Positions 9,439 through 18,464 of a stretch of 64,000 bases of DNA are shown in pieces. A program made the position numbers and the translations under genes. The DNA comes from Oscillospiraceae bacterium (GTDB lineage Bacteria > Bacillota > Clostridia > Oscillospirales > Acutalibacteraceae). Positions within the stretch are counted from its first letter, which is position 1. Each line of letters starts with the position of its first letter. The notes under the pieces are model-generated. The model saw only the letters and a program-made list of their open reading frames with translations. It had not been told where the DNA came from and searched no databases. Where the stretch lies: the NCBI GenBank assembly GCA_009785335.1, contig WQWM01000002.1, positions 80,674 through 144,673 of the forward strand, read 5' to 3'.

Positions 9439-11162
9439 GTGGCAAGTTCCTCCTTGCTAAGTTGTGAGTGTGCGATTTCCTGATAGACTTCGCAGGTTTT
9501 CATCAATTTATCGTGCGTGCCGCAGCCCACAATTTCGCCTTCGTCCACAACAAGAATCTGGTCTGCATCGCGAATGGTGCTGATGCGCTGTGCGATGTTG
9601 ATCACAATAGCATTTTCTGTTATTTCTTTCAATGCGTTGCGCAGTGCCGCGTCAGTCTTAAAGTCTAGGGCAGAAAAACTGTCATCGAAGACATAAATAT
9701 CCGGTTTTTTCATCAGCATGCGTGCAATGGATATACGTTGCCGCTGCCCGCCTGATAAATTCTTGCCGCCTTGCGAAATCATGGCATCATAACCGCCGTC
9801 TTTTTCCATGATAAAGTCATCGGACTGCGCAATGCTGGCTGCGTGCTTCATGTCTTCGAGCGTGGCGCTTGGGTTGCCGTGGCGCAGATTATCCGCAATG
9901 GTGCCGCTGAACAAAAACGCCTTTTGTGGCACAAAGCCAATGCGGCTGCGGGTTTCCTCTTGTGTGATATCTTTGATATCCACACCGTTGAGTAGGATTT
10001 GTCCGCTGGTTGCGTCAATCAGCCGGGGAATCAGCCTTGCAATTGTGCTTTTGCCGCTGCCTGTGCCCCCGATGATTGCCGTGGTGGTGCCTTCTTTGCA
10101 GGTGAAATTTAGGTTTTTCAGCACAGCATTTTCGGCATCTTGATAGCGAAATGTTACATCCTTGAATGTAAGGCTCAACTTGGTGTGCGCTTCAATTTCG
10201 GCGTCGCCGTCTTTGATCTCTGGCTTGTAATCTGTGACTTCGCGGATGCGCTGCGCACAAACTTTGGCACGCGGAATGTAAATGACCACGAACACCATCA
10301 TCACCAGATACATGAGAATATTGCCGGTATACTGCATGATAGCCGTGATATCGCCGATTTGCATGTTGCCGCCTTCAATTCGCCTGCCGCCAAACCAAAC
10401 AATCGCAACCGTGGTCAGCGACATCACAAACATAATCAACGGCATCATCGCGGCAAACAGGCGATTGATTTTGATGTTCACGCGTGCAAAATCCTGAAAA
10501 GATTCGTCCATGCGCTCGGTCTCCAGCTTGGTGCGGTTGAATGCCCGCACCACACGAATGCCCGAAATGTACTGCGCAACCGAGCCGTTCATTTGGTCAA
10601 GGCCCTTTTGCACTTTTGCAAACAACGGAAAGACTTTGGTGGTTATCAAGCCAAACACCACCACCATCACAATTGAGCTAACGAGGATAATCAATGCCAT
10701 GGCCGGGTCGCGGGCAAAGGCCAATATCATGCCGATGAGCACAACAAACGGCGCGGGCACCATCATCTCGAAGAACATGCCCAGCGTGCTTTGCAGTTGC
10801 TCAATGTCGTTGGTTGCGCGGGTAATTAATGAGGACGCGCTAAAGTGTTTATAGTCCTGATAGGAAAGCTGTTGCGTGTGTGCGAACAGTCGCTTGCGGG
10901 TGTTTTTTGCAAACCGTGTTGCCACTTCCGACGAAAAATATGTACTTAGCACGGAAAAAAGCCCGGTAAGGATTGCTACACTCAACATCAATGCGCCGGT
11001 GCGCAGCACATAGTTCATGTTCTGCGCCATCACACCATCGTTGATGATATCGGCCGTTAGCGTTGGCAGCAACAGCGTGCCTGCCATTTGCAGCGTGGTG
11101 AACACCAGCAGCAAAAATACGGTCATTTTGTTCAGTTTTGCTTGCTTGAATAATTGAATCAC
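9435..11162 (-). CDS. ABC exporter half-transporter (ATPase-permease), first subunit
   Basis: A 575-residue permease-ATPase: six membrane helices, Walker A GGTGSGKST, signature LSGGQRQ. Its Walker B reads VFDDSFSAL, with Asp where a catalytic Glu is expected. This is typical of the degenerate site in heterodimeric exporters and fits pairing with the next gene. I choose the GTG at 11162, which overlaps the TetR stop as TAGTG and has AAGGAGGT nine bases upstream; an ATG at 11189 lies inside the regulator gene with no RBS. Confidence 0.9.
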   Translation of the reverse strand: MIQLFKQAKLNKMTVFLLLVFTTLQMAGTLLLPTLTADIINDGVMAQNMNYVLRTGALMLSVAILTGLFSVLSTYFSSEVATRFAKNTRKRLFAHTQQLSYQDYKHFSASSLITRATNDIEQLQSTLGMFFEMMVPAPFVVLIGMILAFARDPAMALIILVSSIVMVVVFGLITTKVFPLFAKVQKGLDQMNGSVAQYISGIRVVRAFNRTKLETERMDESFQDFARVNIKINRLFAAMMPLIMFVMSLTTVAIVWFGGRRIEGGNMQIGDITAIMQYTGNILMYLVMMVFVVIYIPRAKVCAQRIREVTDYKPEIKDGDAEIEAHTKLSLTFKDVTFRYQDAENAVLKNLNFTCKEGTTTAIIGGTGSGKSTIARLIPRLIDATSGQILLNGVDIKDITQEETRSRIGFVPQKAFLFSGTIADNLRHGNPSATLEDMKHAASIAQSDDFIMEKDGGYDAMISQGGKNLSGGQRQRISIARMLMKKPDIYVFDDSFSALDFKTDAALRNALKEITENAIVINIAQRISTIRDADQILVVDEGEIVGCGTHDKLMKTCEVYQEIAHSQLSKEELAT

Positions 11163-11788
11163 TAGTCTTTTACCTCCTTGTAAAAACATGTTCTGAAAAT
11201 ATCGAGATACCCACGCAGGGTGTTGAGAAATTGCTCGTAGTCATCGTGGCACTCGCTGTTGATGAGGTCATCCATGGTTACGCCAATGATGCTGATGGCT
11301 TTTTCGGCATCAATGTCATCACGAAACAAGCTTAGGTCGCAGCGTGCGCAGAACTCATCGTAGGCGGCTTGCTGCTCTTGTGCCAGCAATGTGGCTTGCA
11401 CAGCGGGTGCATCGCTGCTGTGCACATATATGCCGTTGCTGAAATCATACCAATGGGGATGCTGGTCAATCAGGTCTTTTTTCAGCAGTGCTGTTTGCCA
11501 AAACATCTCCAAAATATCGGCATTGCCCTCGTTGAGCATATCGAAATAACCGCAGGTAATGAAGTCATTCACATAGCGCACCAAGAAGGCATACAGTTGT
11601 TCCTTGGACCCAAAGTAGTGATAAAGCAACCCCTTTGAGATGCCCGCATCCTTCACGATCGCGTCCGTGGAGGCTTTCTTGTAGCCATAGCGGAATTCCT
11701 TCATTGCGGCGTTGAGAATGCGGTTGCGCTTGCGTTGCTCAAGTCTCATGAATTTTTCAACATCGGCTTGTTTAACTTGTTTTTCCAT
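11162..11788 (-). CDS. TetR family transcriptional regulator
   Basis: A 208-residue repressor with the TetR DNA-binding domain at residues about 10-60 (STDAIVKDAGISKGLLYHYF). The C-terminal ligand pocket is not recognisable by family. The ATG at 11788 has GGAGGG upstream. It is the first gene of an operon with the two ABC exporter genes, and a palindrome overlaps its own promoter, so it likely represses the operon and is released by an exported compound. Confidence 0.9.
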   Translation of the reverse strand: MEKQVKQADVEKFMRLEQRKRNRILNAAMKEFRYGYKKASTDAIVKDAGISKGLLYHYFGSKEQLYAFLVRYVNDFITCGYFDMLNEGNADILEMFWQTALLKKDLIDQHPHWYDFSNGIYVHSSDAPAVQATLLAQEQQAAYDEFCARCDLSLFRDDIDAEKAISIIGVTMDDLINSECHDDYEQFLNTLRGYLDIFRTCFYKEVKD

Positions 11789-11830
11789 GAAACGCCCTCC
11801 GATTGACTGATTTGGTCTGTCGTTGATATT

Positions 11831-11891
11831 ATCATAACACAATTGACCAGAAAAGTCAATAGTTTTTTGAAAAAATATTTTCCTGGTCAAT
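11831..11891 (-). promoter_or_regulatory. Promoter and palindromic operator of the TetR-ABC operon
   Basis: Minus strand TTGACT (11854-11859), 17 bases, TATGAT (11831-11836). Two inverted units overlap it: ATTGACCAG...TCAAT around the -35, and larger arms ATTGACCAG/CTGGTCAAT spanning 11842-11891. This is the likely TetR binding site. Confidence 0.65.
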
Positions 11892-11910
11892 GGGTATGTA
11901 TAAAAACACC

Positions 11911-11939
11911 TTGACCTTTCCCCCAAAACATGCTATACT
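11911..11939 (+). promoter_or_regulatory. Promoter of miaB
   Basis: TTGACC (11911-11916), 17 bases, TATACT (11934-11939); the leader to miaB is about 20 bases. Confidence 0.65.
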
Positions 11940-11965
11940 AAATAGATAATGCAAAAGGAGTTGCC

Positions 11966-13366
11966 ATGGAACGCGCAGAGGTCAACATCACCCCAAAACA
12001 AGTGCAACAGCAGCAGGAGTTCGCTTCGCTGCTGGCAGCTTTGCTTGTCGCCAAATATAATGAACCGCCACGAGCGCATATCCGCACATTTGGCTGCCAG
12101 GCCAACGAGGCCGATAGCCAGCGCATGGCCGGGCAATTGCTGCAATGCGGTTTTGTGCTGTGCGATAATCCTGACGACGCCCAGCTCATCCTCTTCAACA
12201 CCTGTGCTGTGCGCGAGCACGCCGAAGACCGCGTGTTCGGCAACGTGGGCAGGCTAAAACAACGCCGCCAGACGGACAAGCACCTGCGTGTGGGTTTGTG
12301 CGGCTGCATGCCGCAACAAGAACATGTGGCCAAGCAACTCAAGCAAAGTTTTCCCTTTGTGGACCTTGTGTTTGGCACGCACGCCAGCCCGCGCCTGCCC
12401 GAACTGCTATACAAGCTTTACTCCACCGGCCGCCGCGTCTACGATATTTCTGCCGAGCAGAACGAAATCGTCGAGGGGCTGCCCATTGAACGCGGCAGTG
12501 GTTTTTCAGCATTTGTGCCCATTATGTTTGGCTGTGATAATTTTTGCAGTTTTTGTGTTGTTCCGTTAGTACGCGGGCGAGAGCGTAGCCGTAAGCCTGA
12601 AGCTATTCTTGCGGAAGTGCGCGGTCTGGTGCAGCAAGGCTACAAAGAAATCACCCTGCTGGGGCAAAACGTGAACTCCTACAACCAAGATGGCTATGAT
12701 TTTACGCGATTGTTGCGCGAGCTGGATGCGATTCCCGGCGATTTTTGGTTGCGCTTCACCACCAGTCATCCCAAAGATTGCACCCGAGAATTGCTTGATG
12801 TGATGGCTGCAGGGCAGCATATTTGCCGACACCTGCACCTGCCTGTGCAGTGCGGCAACGATGCCATTTTGCACGCCATGAATCGTCGCTACACCGCACA
12901 GCGATACCTAGACTTAGCGCGTTATGCACAACAGGTGATGCCGGATATTTCCATCACCAGCGATATTATCGTAGGCTTTCCCGGGGAAAGCTATGAGCAG
13001 TTCTGCGACACCTTGGAGATGTTGCGGCAGGTGAAGTTCGCCTCGCTGTTCACGTTTATTTTTTCACCGCGCAAAGGCACGAAAGCCGCAGACTTGCCTG
13101 ACGAAGTGCCGCGCAGTGAAAAAGTTAAGTGGTTCGAGCAACTCACTGCGTTGCAAGGTGAACTGGGTGCACAATTATGCCAATCGTTGGTGGGCTGCAC
13201 CCTGCGTGTGCTGGTGGAAGGGCAGGGGAAACGCCTTGCGTTGGCAGGCCGCACAGCAGGCAACCAAATCATCGAATTTAATGGCCCAGAAGATTTAATC
13301 GGCACGTTTGTGGATGTGGAAATTACACAGGCGAACGGCTGGAAATGCGAAGGAGAAATCACATGA
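11966..13366 (+). CDS. miaB: tRNA-2-methylthio-N6-dimethylallyladenosine synthase MiaB
   Basis: A 466-residue methylthiotransferase that adds the 2-methylthio group to i6A37 of tRNAs reading codons starting with U. Three N-terminal cluster cysteines (RTFGCQANEAD, NTCAVRE, GLCGCMPQ), the radical-SAM motif CDNFCSFC with VPLVRGRERSR, and a C-terminal TRAM domain are all present. AAGGAG precedes the ATG. The substrate-making enzyme miaA lies about 5 kb downstream on the same strand. Its stop overlaps the next start as ATGA. Confidence 0.95.
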   Translation: MERAEVNITPKQVQQQQEFASLLAALLVAKYNEPPRAHIRTFGCQANEADSQRMAGQLLQCGFVLCDNPDDAQLILFNTCAVREHAEDRVFGNVGRLKQRRQTDKHLRVGLCGCMPQQEHVAKQLKQSFPFVDLVFGTHASPRLPELLYKLYSTGRRVYDISAEQNEIVEGLPIERGSGFSAFVPIMFGCDNFCSFCVVPLVRGRERSRKPEAILAEVRGLVQQGYKEITLLGQNVNSYNQDGYDFTRLLRELDAIPGDFWLRFTTSHPKDCTRELLDVMAAGQHICRHLHLPVQCGNDAILHAMNRRYTAQRYLDLARYAQQVMPDISITSDIIVGFPGESYEQFCDTLEMLRQVKFASLFTFIFSPRKGTKAADLPDEVPRSEKVKWFEQLTALQGELGAQLCQSLVGCTLRVLVEGQGKRLALAGRTAGNQIIEFNGPEDLIGTFVDVEITQANGWKCEGEIT

Positions 13367-13788
13367 CGAATATCGAAACCCTCACCCGTGAACTGGGCGC
13401 AGCGTTGCAGCTTGCTCCGCAATATGTGCGCTATGTAGCTGCAAACGATGCCCGCCAGGCAGACGGCGCTCTCACCGAGCAAACGCATGAACTGGAGCTG
13501 GTGCGCATGCAATACCAAAACGAAGCCCAAAAAGGCAACGCTGCCGCTCCCGAAAAAATGGAGGCCTATGCCGCGCAGTTTAAGCAGTTGCACACGACGT
13601 TGATGAGCAATGCAGTGATGTTGGAATATCAGCAAGCTACCAGCGAATTGGACGAGCTAATGCAGCGCATCACGGGTATTTTGGGTGGTTGCGCCAACGG
13701 CGAAGATCCTGCGACATTTGAGCCTCGCGCCAAAGGTGGCGGTTGTGGCGGCGGAGGTTGCGGTGGTTGTGGCGGCGGGTGCCACTGA
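13363..13788 (+). CDS. YlbF/YmcA-family protein with Cys-Gly-rich tail
   Basis: A 141-residue mostly helical protein. Residues about 1-115 match the YlbF/YmcA helical family, whose Bacillus members affect RNase Y and development. The ATG at 13363 overlaps the miaB stop and has AAGGAG upstream. The last 18 residues are almost only Gly and Cys with a final His (GGCGGGGCGGCGGGCH); such a tail could bind a metal or cluster and is not part of the classic family. Its position between miaB and mutS suggests co-transcription with miaB. Confidence 0.75.
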   Translation: MTNIETLTRELGAALQLAPQYVRYVAANDARQADGALTEQTHELELVRMQYQNEAQKGNAAAPEKMEAYAAQFKQLHTTLMSNAVMLEYQQATSELDELMQRITGILGGCANGEDPATFEPRAKGGGCGGGGCGGCGGGCH

Positions 13789-13864
13789 TAGTTGATAGTG
13801 TAGAGTGTAAAGTGTAGACAACTTTACATTTTACACTCTACACTTTACATTACAAAGAATTGCG
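13789..13864. repeat. Palindromic intergenic repeat (family B-like)
   Basis: GTAGAGTGTAAA and TTTACACTCTAC form a long inverted repeat, followed by GAATTGCGAATGATG. The right end runs into the first codons of mutS, and no strong RBS remains in front of that gene. Confidence 0.7.
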
Positions 13865-13865
13865 A

Positions 13866-16481
13866 ATGATGAATTACGAACAACTCACCCCCATGATGCG
13901 GCAATGGCACGACATTCGGCAACAAAATCCGGATGCGATTTTGCTATATCGTTTGGGCGACTTCTATGAGATGTTTTTCGATGATGCCATCACAGTTTCA
14001 CGTGAATTGGACATCACGCTCACTGGACGCGATTGCGGCTTGTCCGAGCGTGCGCCCATGTGTGGCGTGCCGCACCATGCGGCCGAGGGTTACATCGCAA
14101 GGCTGGTGGCAAAGGGCTTTAAGCTCGCCATTTGCGAGCAAACCGAAGACCCCGCTGCCGCCAAGGGCTTGGTACGCCGAGAGGTGGTTCGCGTGATTTC
14201 GCCCGGCACGGTGATCGAAAGTGAAATGCTGGATGAAAGTCGCAATAACTACCTAGCTGCCGTGCTGCTGACACAAGATGGCGCAGGGCTATGTTTTTGT
14301 GATATTTCTACCGGCACAGCGGAAGTGACCCAACTGGGCGGCAAGCATTTGCCTGCGCAGGTGGTGAATGAACTGGCCAAGTTCATGCCCACGGAAGTAT
14401 TATTATCGCCGCTTGCTGCGCAAAATAACCGCATCGCCGAGTTTTTTCGCACACGCTGCAAAGCTCTGGTTGAGTCCTATGATGAGGCTTATTTTGGCAG
14501 CGAATTAGCGCGTGATGAAGTGGCAAGCGCGACACTCACACTGCCAGACGATGAACTGGAAATGCGCGCGCTAGGGGCAGCGCTGCATTATCTTCGCCAT
14601 GCGCAAAAAAGCACACGCAGCTCCATTCGCGTGGTGGAAAGCTTTAGCGAGCGTCATTATATGCAACTTGATGCGTCGTCGCGGCGTAATCTTGAGCTGT
14701 GCGAAACCCAGCGCACGCGTGACAAAAAAGGTACCCTGCTGTGGGTGCTGGATAAAAGCAAAAGTGCGATGGGCAAACGTTTGCTGCGTGCATGGCTGGA
14801 ACGCCCGCTGACACACTTGGCGCGTATCACGCGGCGACAAACGGCGGTGCAGGAATTGTGCGACGAAACCAATATGCGGCTGGATATCATGGACATGCTG
14901 CAGGATATGCATGATCTGGAACGACTGATGGCACGGGTGGTGTATCAATCGGCCAATGCGCGACAGTTGCGCGCGATTTGCGCCTGCCTTGCCTTGTTGC
15001 CGGACATCAAAGCTACTCTTGCGCCTGCCAAGGGAGATTATCTGCAAAGTTTGGCGGCACAGATGGATGCCTGCCAAGACTTGCATGCACTGCTGGATCA
15101 AACCATTGTGGACGAGCCGCCCTTCACCACACGCGAAGGTGGCATGATTCGCCCGGGTTATTGCGCAGAGCTTGATGAGCTGCGTGCAGCGCAAGTCGGT
15201 GGGCAAGATGCTCTGGCGGACATTCAAACCGCTGAGCAAGAATACACCGGCATTAAGAAGCTCAAAGTGGGCTATAACCGCGTGTTTGGCTATTATATTG
15301 AAGTGGGCAACGCACACAAAAATCTGGTGCCCGACCATTACATACGCAAACAAACCCTTGCCAATTGTGAACGCTACATCACCCAGGAACTTAAAGACCT
15401 TGAAGCCAAAGTGCTGGGCGCGGGCGAGCGAGCCGCTAAATTGGAGCTGGAAATCTTCACCCAACTGCGTGAGGAGCTAGCACAAAATCATCGGCGTGTG
15501 CACCAAACGGCAGGTGCAGTTGCGGCGTTGGATGTGCTGTGCAGTTTTGCGGACTGCGCGGTGAATTATGGCTATTGCAAGCCCGAAATCACCATGCGCG
15601 ATGAGTTGGATATCATCGAGGGTCGCCACCCTGTGGTGGAGCGCATGCTTGACGGCGCACAACCTTTTGTGAGCAACAACACGCAGCTGGGCGGAAGTGC
15701 CCGCTGCATGGTGATTACCGGGCCGAACATGGCGGGTAAATCAACCTTTATGCGGCAGGTGGCGTTGATTACGCTGATGGCGCAGGTGGGCAGTTTTGTG
15801 CCCGCCGAGCGTGCAACCATTGGCCTGTGCGATGCGATTTTTACCCGCGTGGGAGCTAGCGACGACCTAGCTGCCGGGCAAAGCACGTTTATGGTGGAAA
15901 TGGCAGAGGTCGCAGCGATTTTGCAGCAGGCTACCGCGCAAAGCCTGATTATCTTCGACGAAATTGGGCGCGGGACTTCGACCTACGACGGCATGGCGAT
16001 AGCCAGAGCTGTGCTGGAGCATACCGTGCAAAAGCAGCAATCTAAGGCGTTGTTTGCCACGCATTATCACGAGCTGACGGCGCTTGAGCAAGAGCTACTC
16101 GGTGTGCAGAACTATGCGGTGGCGGTGAAAAAACGCGGCGATGAAATCACGTTTTTGCGGCGCGTGGTGCGCGGTGCGGCCGATGGCAGCTTTGGCGTGG
16201 AAGTAGCCAAGCTCGCCGGTGTGCCGAATAGCGTGGTGAAACGAGCCAAGGTGATTCTTGCGGAGCTGGAAAACAATTCGCAATGCGCAATGCCCAATGC
16301 GCAATTATCTGCACGGCAACAAGTTGTGCAGCCAGTAGAAAATGATTTCATTGCGCATTGCGAATTACGCATTGCGAATTCTCTCGTGCAAGAACTAAAG
16401 CATGTGGACGTGGACACCCTTACGCCGATTGAAGCGCTGACAAAATTACATGAATTTGTGAAGAAAGCCCGAGGAAATTGA
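13866..16481 (+). CDS. mutS: DNA mismatch repair protein MutS
   Basis: An 871-residue mismatch-recognition ATPase. The mismatch-binding motif GDFYEMF, connector, lever and clamp regions, and the ATPase with Walker A GPNMAGKST near residue 618 and EIGRGTSTYDG are present. The start is uncertain: ATGs at 13866 and 13869 lie in repeat-derived sequence with only AAAG upstream. Near the C terminus a 106 bp element (16275-16380) with inverted ends is translated in frame between the ATPase and the final helix-turn-helix. It overlaps mutL as TGATG, forming an operon. Confidence 0.95.
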   Translation: MMNYEQLTPMMRQWHDIRQQNPDAILLYRLGDFYEMFFDDAITVSRELDITLTGRDCGLSERAPMCGVPHHAAEGYIARLVAKGFKLAICEQTEDPAAAKGLVRREVVRVISPGTVIESEMLDESRNNYLAAVLLTQDGAGLCFCDISTGTAEVTQLGGKHLPAQVVNELAKFMPTEVLLSPLAAQNNRIAEFFRTRCKALVESYDEAYFGSELARDEVASATLTLPDDELEMRALGAALHYLRHAQKSTRSSIRVVESFSERHYMQLDASSRRNLELCETQRTRDKKGTLLWVLDKSKSAMGKRLLRAWLERPLTHLARITRRQTAVQELCDETNMRLDIMDMLQDMHDLERLMARVVYQSANARQLRAICACLALLPDIKATLAPAKGDYLQSLAAQMDACQDLHALLDQTIVDEPPFTTREGGMIRPGYCAELDELRAAQVGGQDALADIQTAEQEYTGIKKLKVGYNRVFGYYIEVGNAHKNLVPDHYIRKQTLANCERYITQELKDLEAKVLGAGERAAKLELEIFTQLREELAQNHRRVHQTAGAVAALDVLCSFADCAVNYGYCKPEITMRDELDIIEGRHPVVERMLDGAQPFVSNNTQLGGSARCMVITGPNMAGKSTFMRQVALITLMAQVGSFVPAERATIGLCDAIFTRVGASDDLAAGQSTFMVEMAEVAAILQQATAQSLIIFDEIGRGTSTYDGMAIARAVLEHTVQKQQSKALFATHYHELTALEQELLGVQNYAVAVKKRGDEITFLRRVVRGAADGSFGVEVAKLAGVPNSVVKRAKVILAELENNSQCAMPNAQLSARQQVVQPVENDFIAHCELRIANSLVQELKHVDVDTLTPIEALTKLHEFVKKARGN
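16275..16380. repeat. MITE-like family B element inside mutS
   Basis: Left end (16275-16306) and right end (16350-16380) are inverted copies of an AATTCGCAATGCGCAAT type sequence, flanking about 45 bases. It is read through in frame and supplies roughly 35 residues of the MutS C-terminal linker. Confidence 0.7.
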
Positions 16482-18340
16482 TGCCCATCCAAGTTTTGCC
16501 CAAACACGTGGCCGACCTCATTGCTGCTGGCGAAGTGGTTGAACGTCCAGCCAGCGTGGTGAAGGAGCTGTGCGAAAACGCCCTAGACGCCGGTGCAACC
16601 AGCGTTACGGTGGAAATTCGCAGCGGCGGGGTGGAGTATATACGCGTGACGGACAATGGCGGCGGCATCTCTCGCGACGATATGCGCACGGCATTTCTCA
16701 CACACGCAACGAGTAAAGTCAGCACGGCAGATGATCTCGATGGTATTCTGACGCTGGGGTTTCGTGGTGAGGCACTGCCCAGCATTGCTGCGGTGGCGCG
16801 GGTGCAAGTGCTCAGCCGCCGCGCGAGCGATGAACTCGGCCAGTGCTATGTGATTGAAGCGGGCGAAGAGGTTTCGCTTGACGATGCGGGTTGTCCGCAG
16901 GGCACGACGATCATCGTGCGGGATTTGTTCTTCAACACACCCGCGCGTGCGAAGTTTTTGAAGACCGACATGGGTGAAGGGAATCTGGTTGGCGCGGTGG
17001 TGGAAAAACTGGCGCTTGCAAGACCGGAAGTAGCCATTACATTCATTCGCCAGGGCAAGCAGAGTTTTGCCACGCCCGGCGACGGCAACCCGGCAAGCGC
17101 GGTGCGTGCGGTGCTGGGCAAGCCATTTGCCGAAAGCCTCCTGGAGGCGCGCGACAGCAATGGCGGCATTGAAATCACCGGTTTTGTGTGCAGACCAAGT
17201 GCGGTGCGTGCTAACCGCAGCCAGCAATATTTCTTTCTTAACGGGCGGTGGGTGAAAAATGGCACGCTGTCGGCAGGGCTGGAGCAAGCCTATCGCGGCA
17301 GTATCATGACTGGGCGATATCCCGCTTGTGTGTTATATATTACCATGTCACCGCAACTGGTGGATGTGAATGTGCATCCTGCGAAAACCGAAGTTCGCTT
17401 TGCGCATGAAAAGGCGATGTTTTCAGCGGTTTATCAGGCGGCAAAAGCCGCTTTGGGCAGCTCACAATGCGCAATTCACAATGCGCAATTGGATTTATCG
17501 CAACCGTCAGTGTCGCCTGTAGGGCCGGTCGCCCTCGACCGTCCGTGTTTCGATGAAAACCATGAACGTGCACAGCGAAGCGACTTGCCCACCGCAGGTG
17601 CGGATGCAAATCCGCCCGCACCCCCAATCCACCCGCCACCCATATCATATACACCGCTGCCCGAAATAAAAATCGAACCTCGGGTGGCGCGCCCGTCACC
17701 ACTACAGGTTGATGCAGAGGAGGCACCAACACTGCTCACCAAGCCCAGTATTTCGTCCGTGCTTAACTACGAATTTCGCATCGCAAGCTGCGTGGAGGTG
17801 TTTGGCACGTACTTTTTGGCGCAGGTGGGCGACGAATTGCTGCTGATTGACAAACACGCCGCGCACGAGCGCATGCTATATGAACAGCTCAAAGCGCAGG
17901 CAGGGGAGATGAAGCGGCAGGTATTGCTTAGTCCGCTGCCGTTGAACTTGGGCCGTGATGAAGTGGCCGCGCTGCTGGCGCATGGAGAATTGCTGATGCA
18001 GGCAGGTTTCCTGATCGAACCGTTTGGCGAAGATGCCGCTGTGCTGCGCGAGTGCCCCATGCTGCTGTGTGGGCACGATTTGCACGCGCAAGTGAGCGAA
18101 ATGGCAGGGTATTTACTGGCTGCAAGGCAGGATCTGACCACTGAAGCACTTGACTGGATTTTTCACAGCGCGGCCTGCCGTGCAGCGGTGAAGGCGAATG
18201 ATCCCACCACGCAGGTGGAGCGTGAGCATTTTGTGCAGCAGTTGCTAGCCATGCCGAATATTCGCCACTGCCCGCACGGGCGACCCGTGATGGTGACGAT
18301 GACGCGGCGCGAGGTGGAGAAAATGTTCGGTAGGGTTTGA
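16481..18340 (+). CDS. mutL: DNA mismatch repair protein MutL
   Basis: A 619-residue GHKL ATPase. ELCENALDAGA and GFRGEAL are the ATP-site motifs. The C-terminal domain has DKHAAHERMLYE, the endonuclease metal site of Gram-positive-type MutL. The ATG at 16481 overlaps the mutS stop and has GAGG upstream. The linker (about residues 325-425) is built partly from repeats: SSQCAIHNAQL (family B) and PVGPVALDRPCF (family C), followed by a Pro-rich stretch. Confidence 0.95.
   Translation: MPIQVLPKHVADLIAAGEVVERPASVVKELCENALDAGATSVTVEIRSGGVEYIRVTDNGGGISRDDMRTAFLTHATSKVSTADDLDGILTLGFRGEALPSIAAVARVQVLSRRASDELGQCYVIEAGEEVSLDDAGCPQGTTIIVRDLFFNTPARAKFLKTDMGEGNLVGAVVEKLALARPEVAITFIRQGKQSFATPGDGNPASAVRAVLGKPFAESLLEARDSNGGIEITGFVCRPSAVRANRSQQYFFLNGRWVKNGTLSAGLEQAYRGSIMTGRYPACVLYITMSPQLVDVNVHPAKTEVRFAHEKAMFSAVYQAAKAALGSSQCAIHNAQLDLSQPSVSPVGPVALDRPCFDENHERAQRSDLPTAGADANPPAPPIHPPPISYTPLPEIKIEPRVARPSPLQVDAEEAPTLLTKPSISSVLNYEFRIASCVEVFGTYFLAQVGDELLLIDKHAAHERMLYEQLKAQAGEMKRQVLLSPLPLNLGRDEVAALLAHGELLMQAGFLIEPFGEDAAVLRECPMLLCGHDLHAQVSEMAGYLLAARQDLTTEALDWIFHSAACRAAVKANDPTTQVEREHFVQQLLAMPNIRHCPHGRPVMVTMTRREVEKMFGRV
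17461..17555. repeat. Family B and C repeats inside the mutL linker
   Basis: CACAATGCGCAATTCACAAT at 17463-17482 belongs to family B. The segment at about 17518-17550, read on the minus strand, has GGTCGAGGGCGACC followed by CCCTACA. It matches in opposite orientation a segment inside the pseudouridine synthase gene at about 44692-44720. Confidence 0.7.
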
Positions 18341-18344
18341 GGAT

Positions 18345-18450
18345 TTGTGCTCCGTACCTCACCCTAAAGGACTTGCTTTTTCAACTGACATCAATTATCC
18401 ACCGCGAAGCGGCTAAAGTTTTTTGTGCACCTTTTTTTCAAAAAAGGTGC
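18345..18450 (+). repeat. Repeat family E plus family A hairpin upstream of miaA
   Basis: An E-like lead (GCTCCGTACCTCACC then GACTTGCTTTTTCAAC) is followed by A: CCACCGCGAAGCGGCTAAAG (18399-18418) and a hairpin with stem GCACCTTTTTT/AAAAAAGGTGC ending at 18450, 14 bases before the miaA start. Confidence 0.75.
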
Positions 18451-18464
18451 GAGAAAGGATTCGC

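Noticed and set aside
10140..10676. A 178-codon plus-strand frame ending in a His run
   Set aside because: Antisense to the ABC exporter gene; composition reflects the reverse of membrane helices.
14571..15464. A 297-codon minus-strand frame
   Set aside because: Antisense to mutS, which has all family motifs.
16583..17287. A 234-codon minus-strand frame
   Set aside because: Antisense to mutL.
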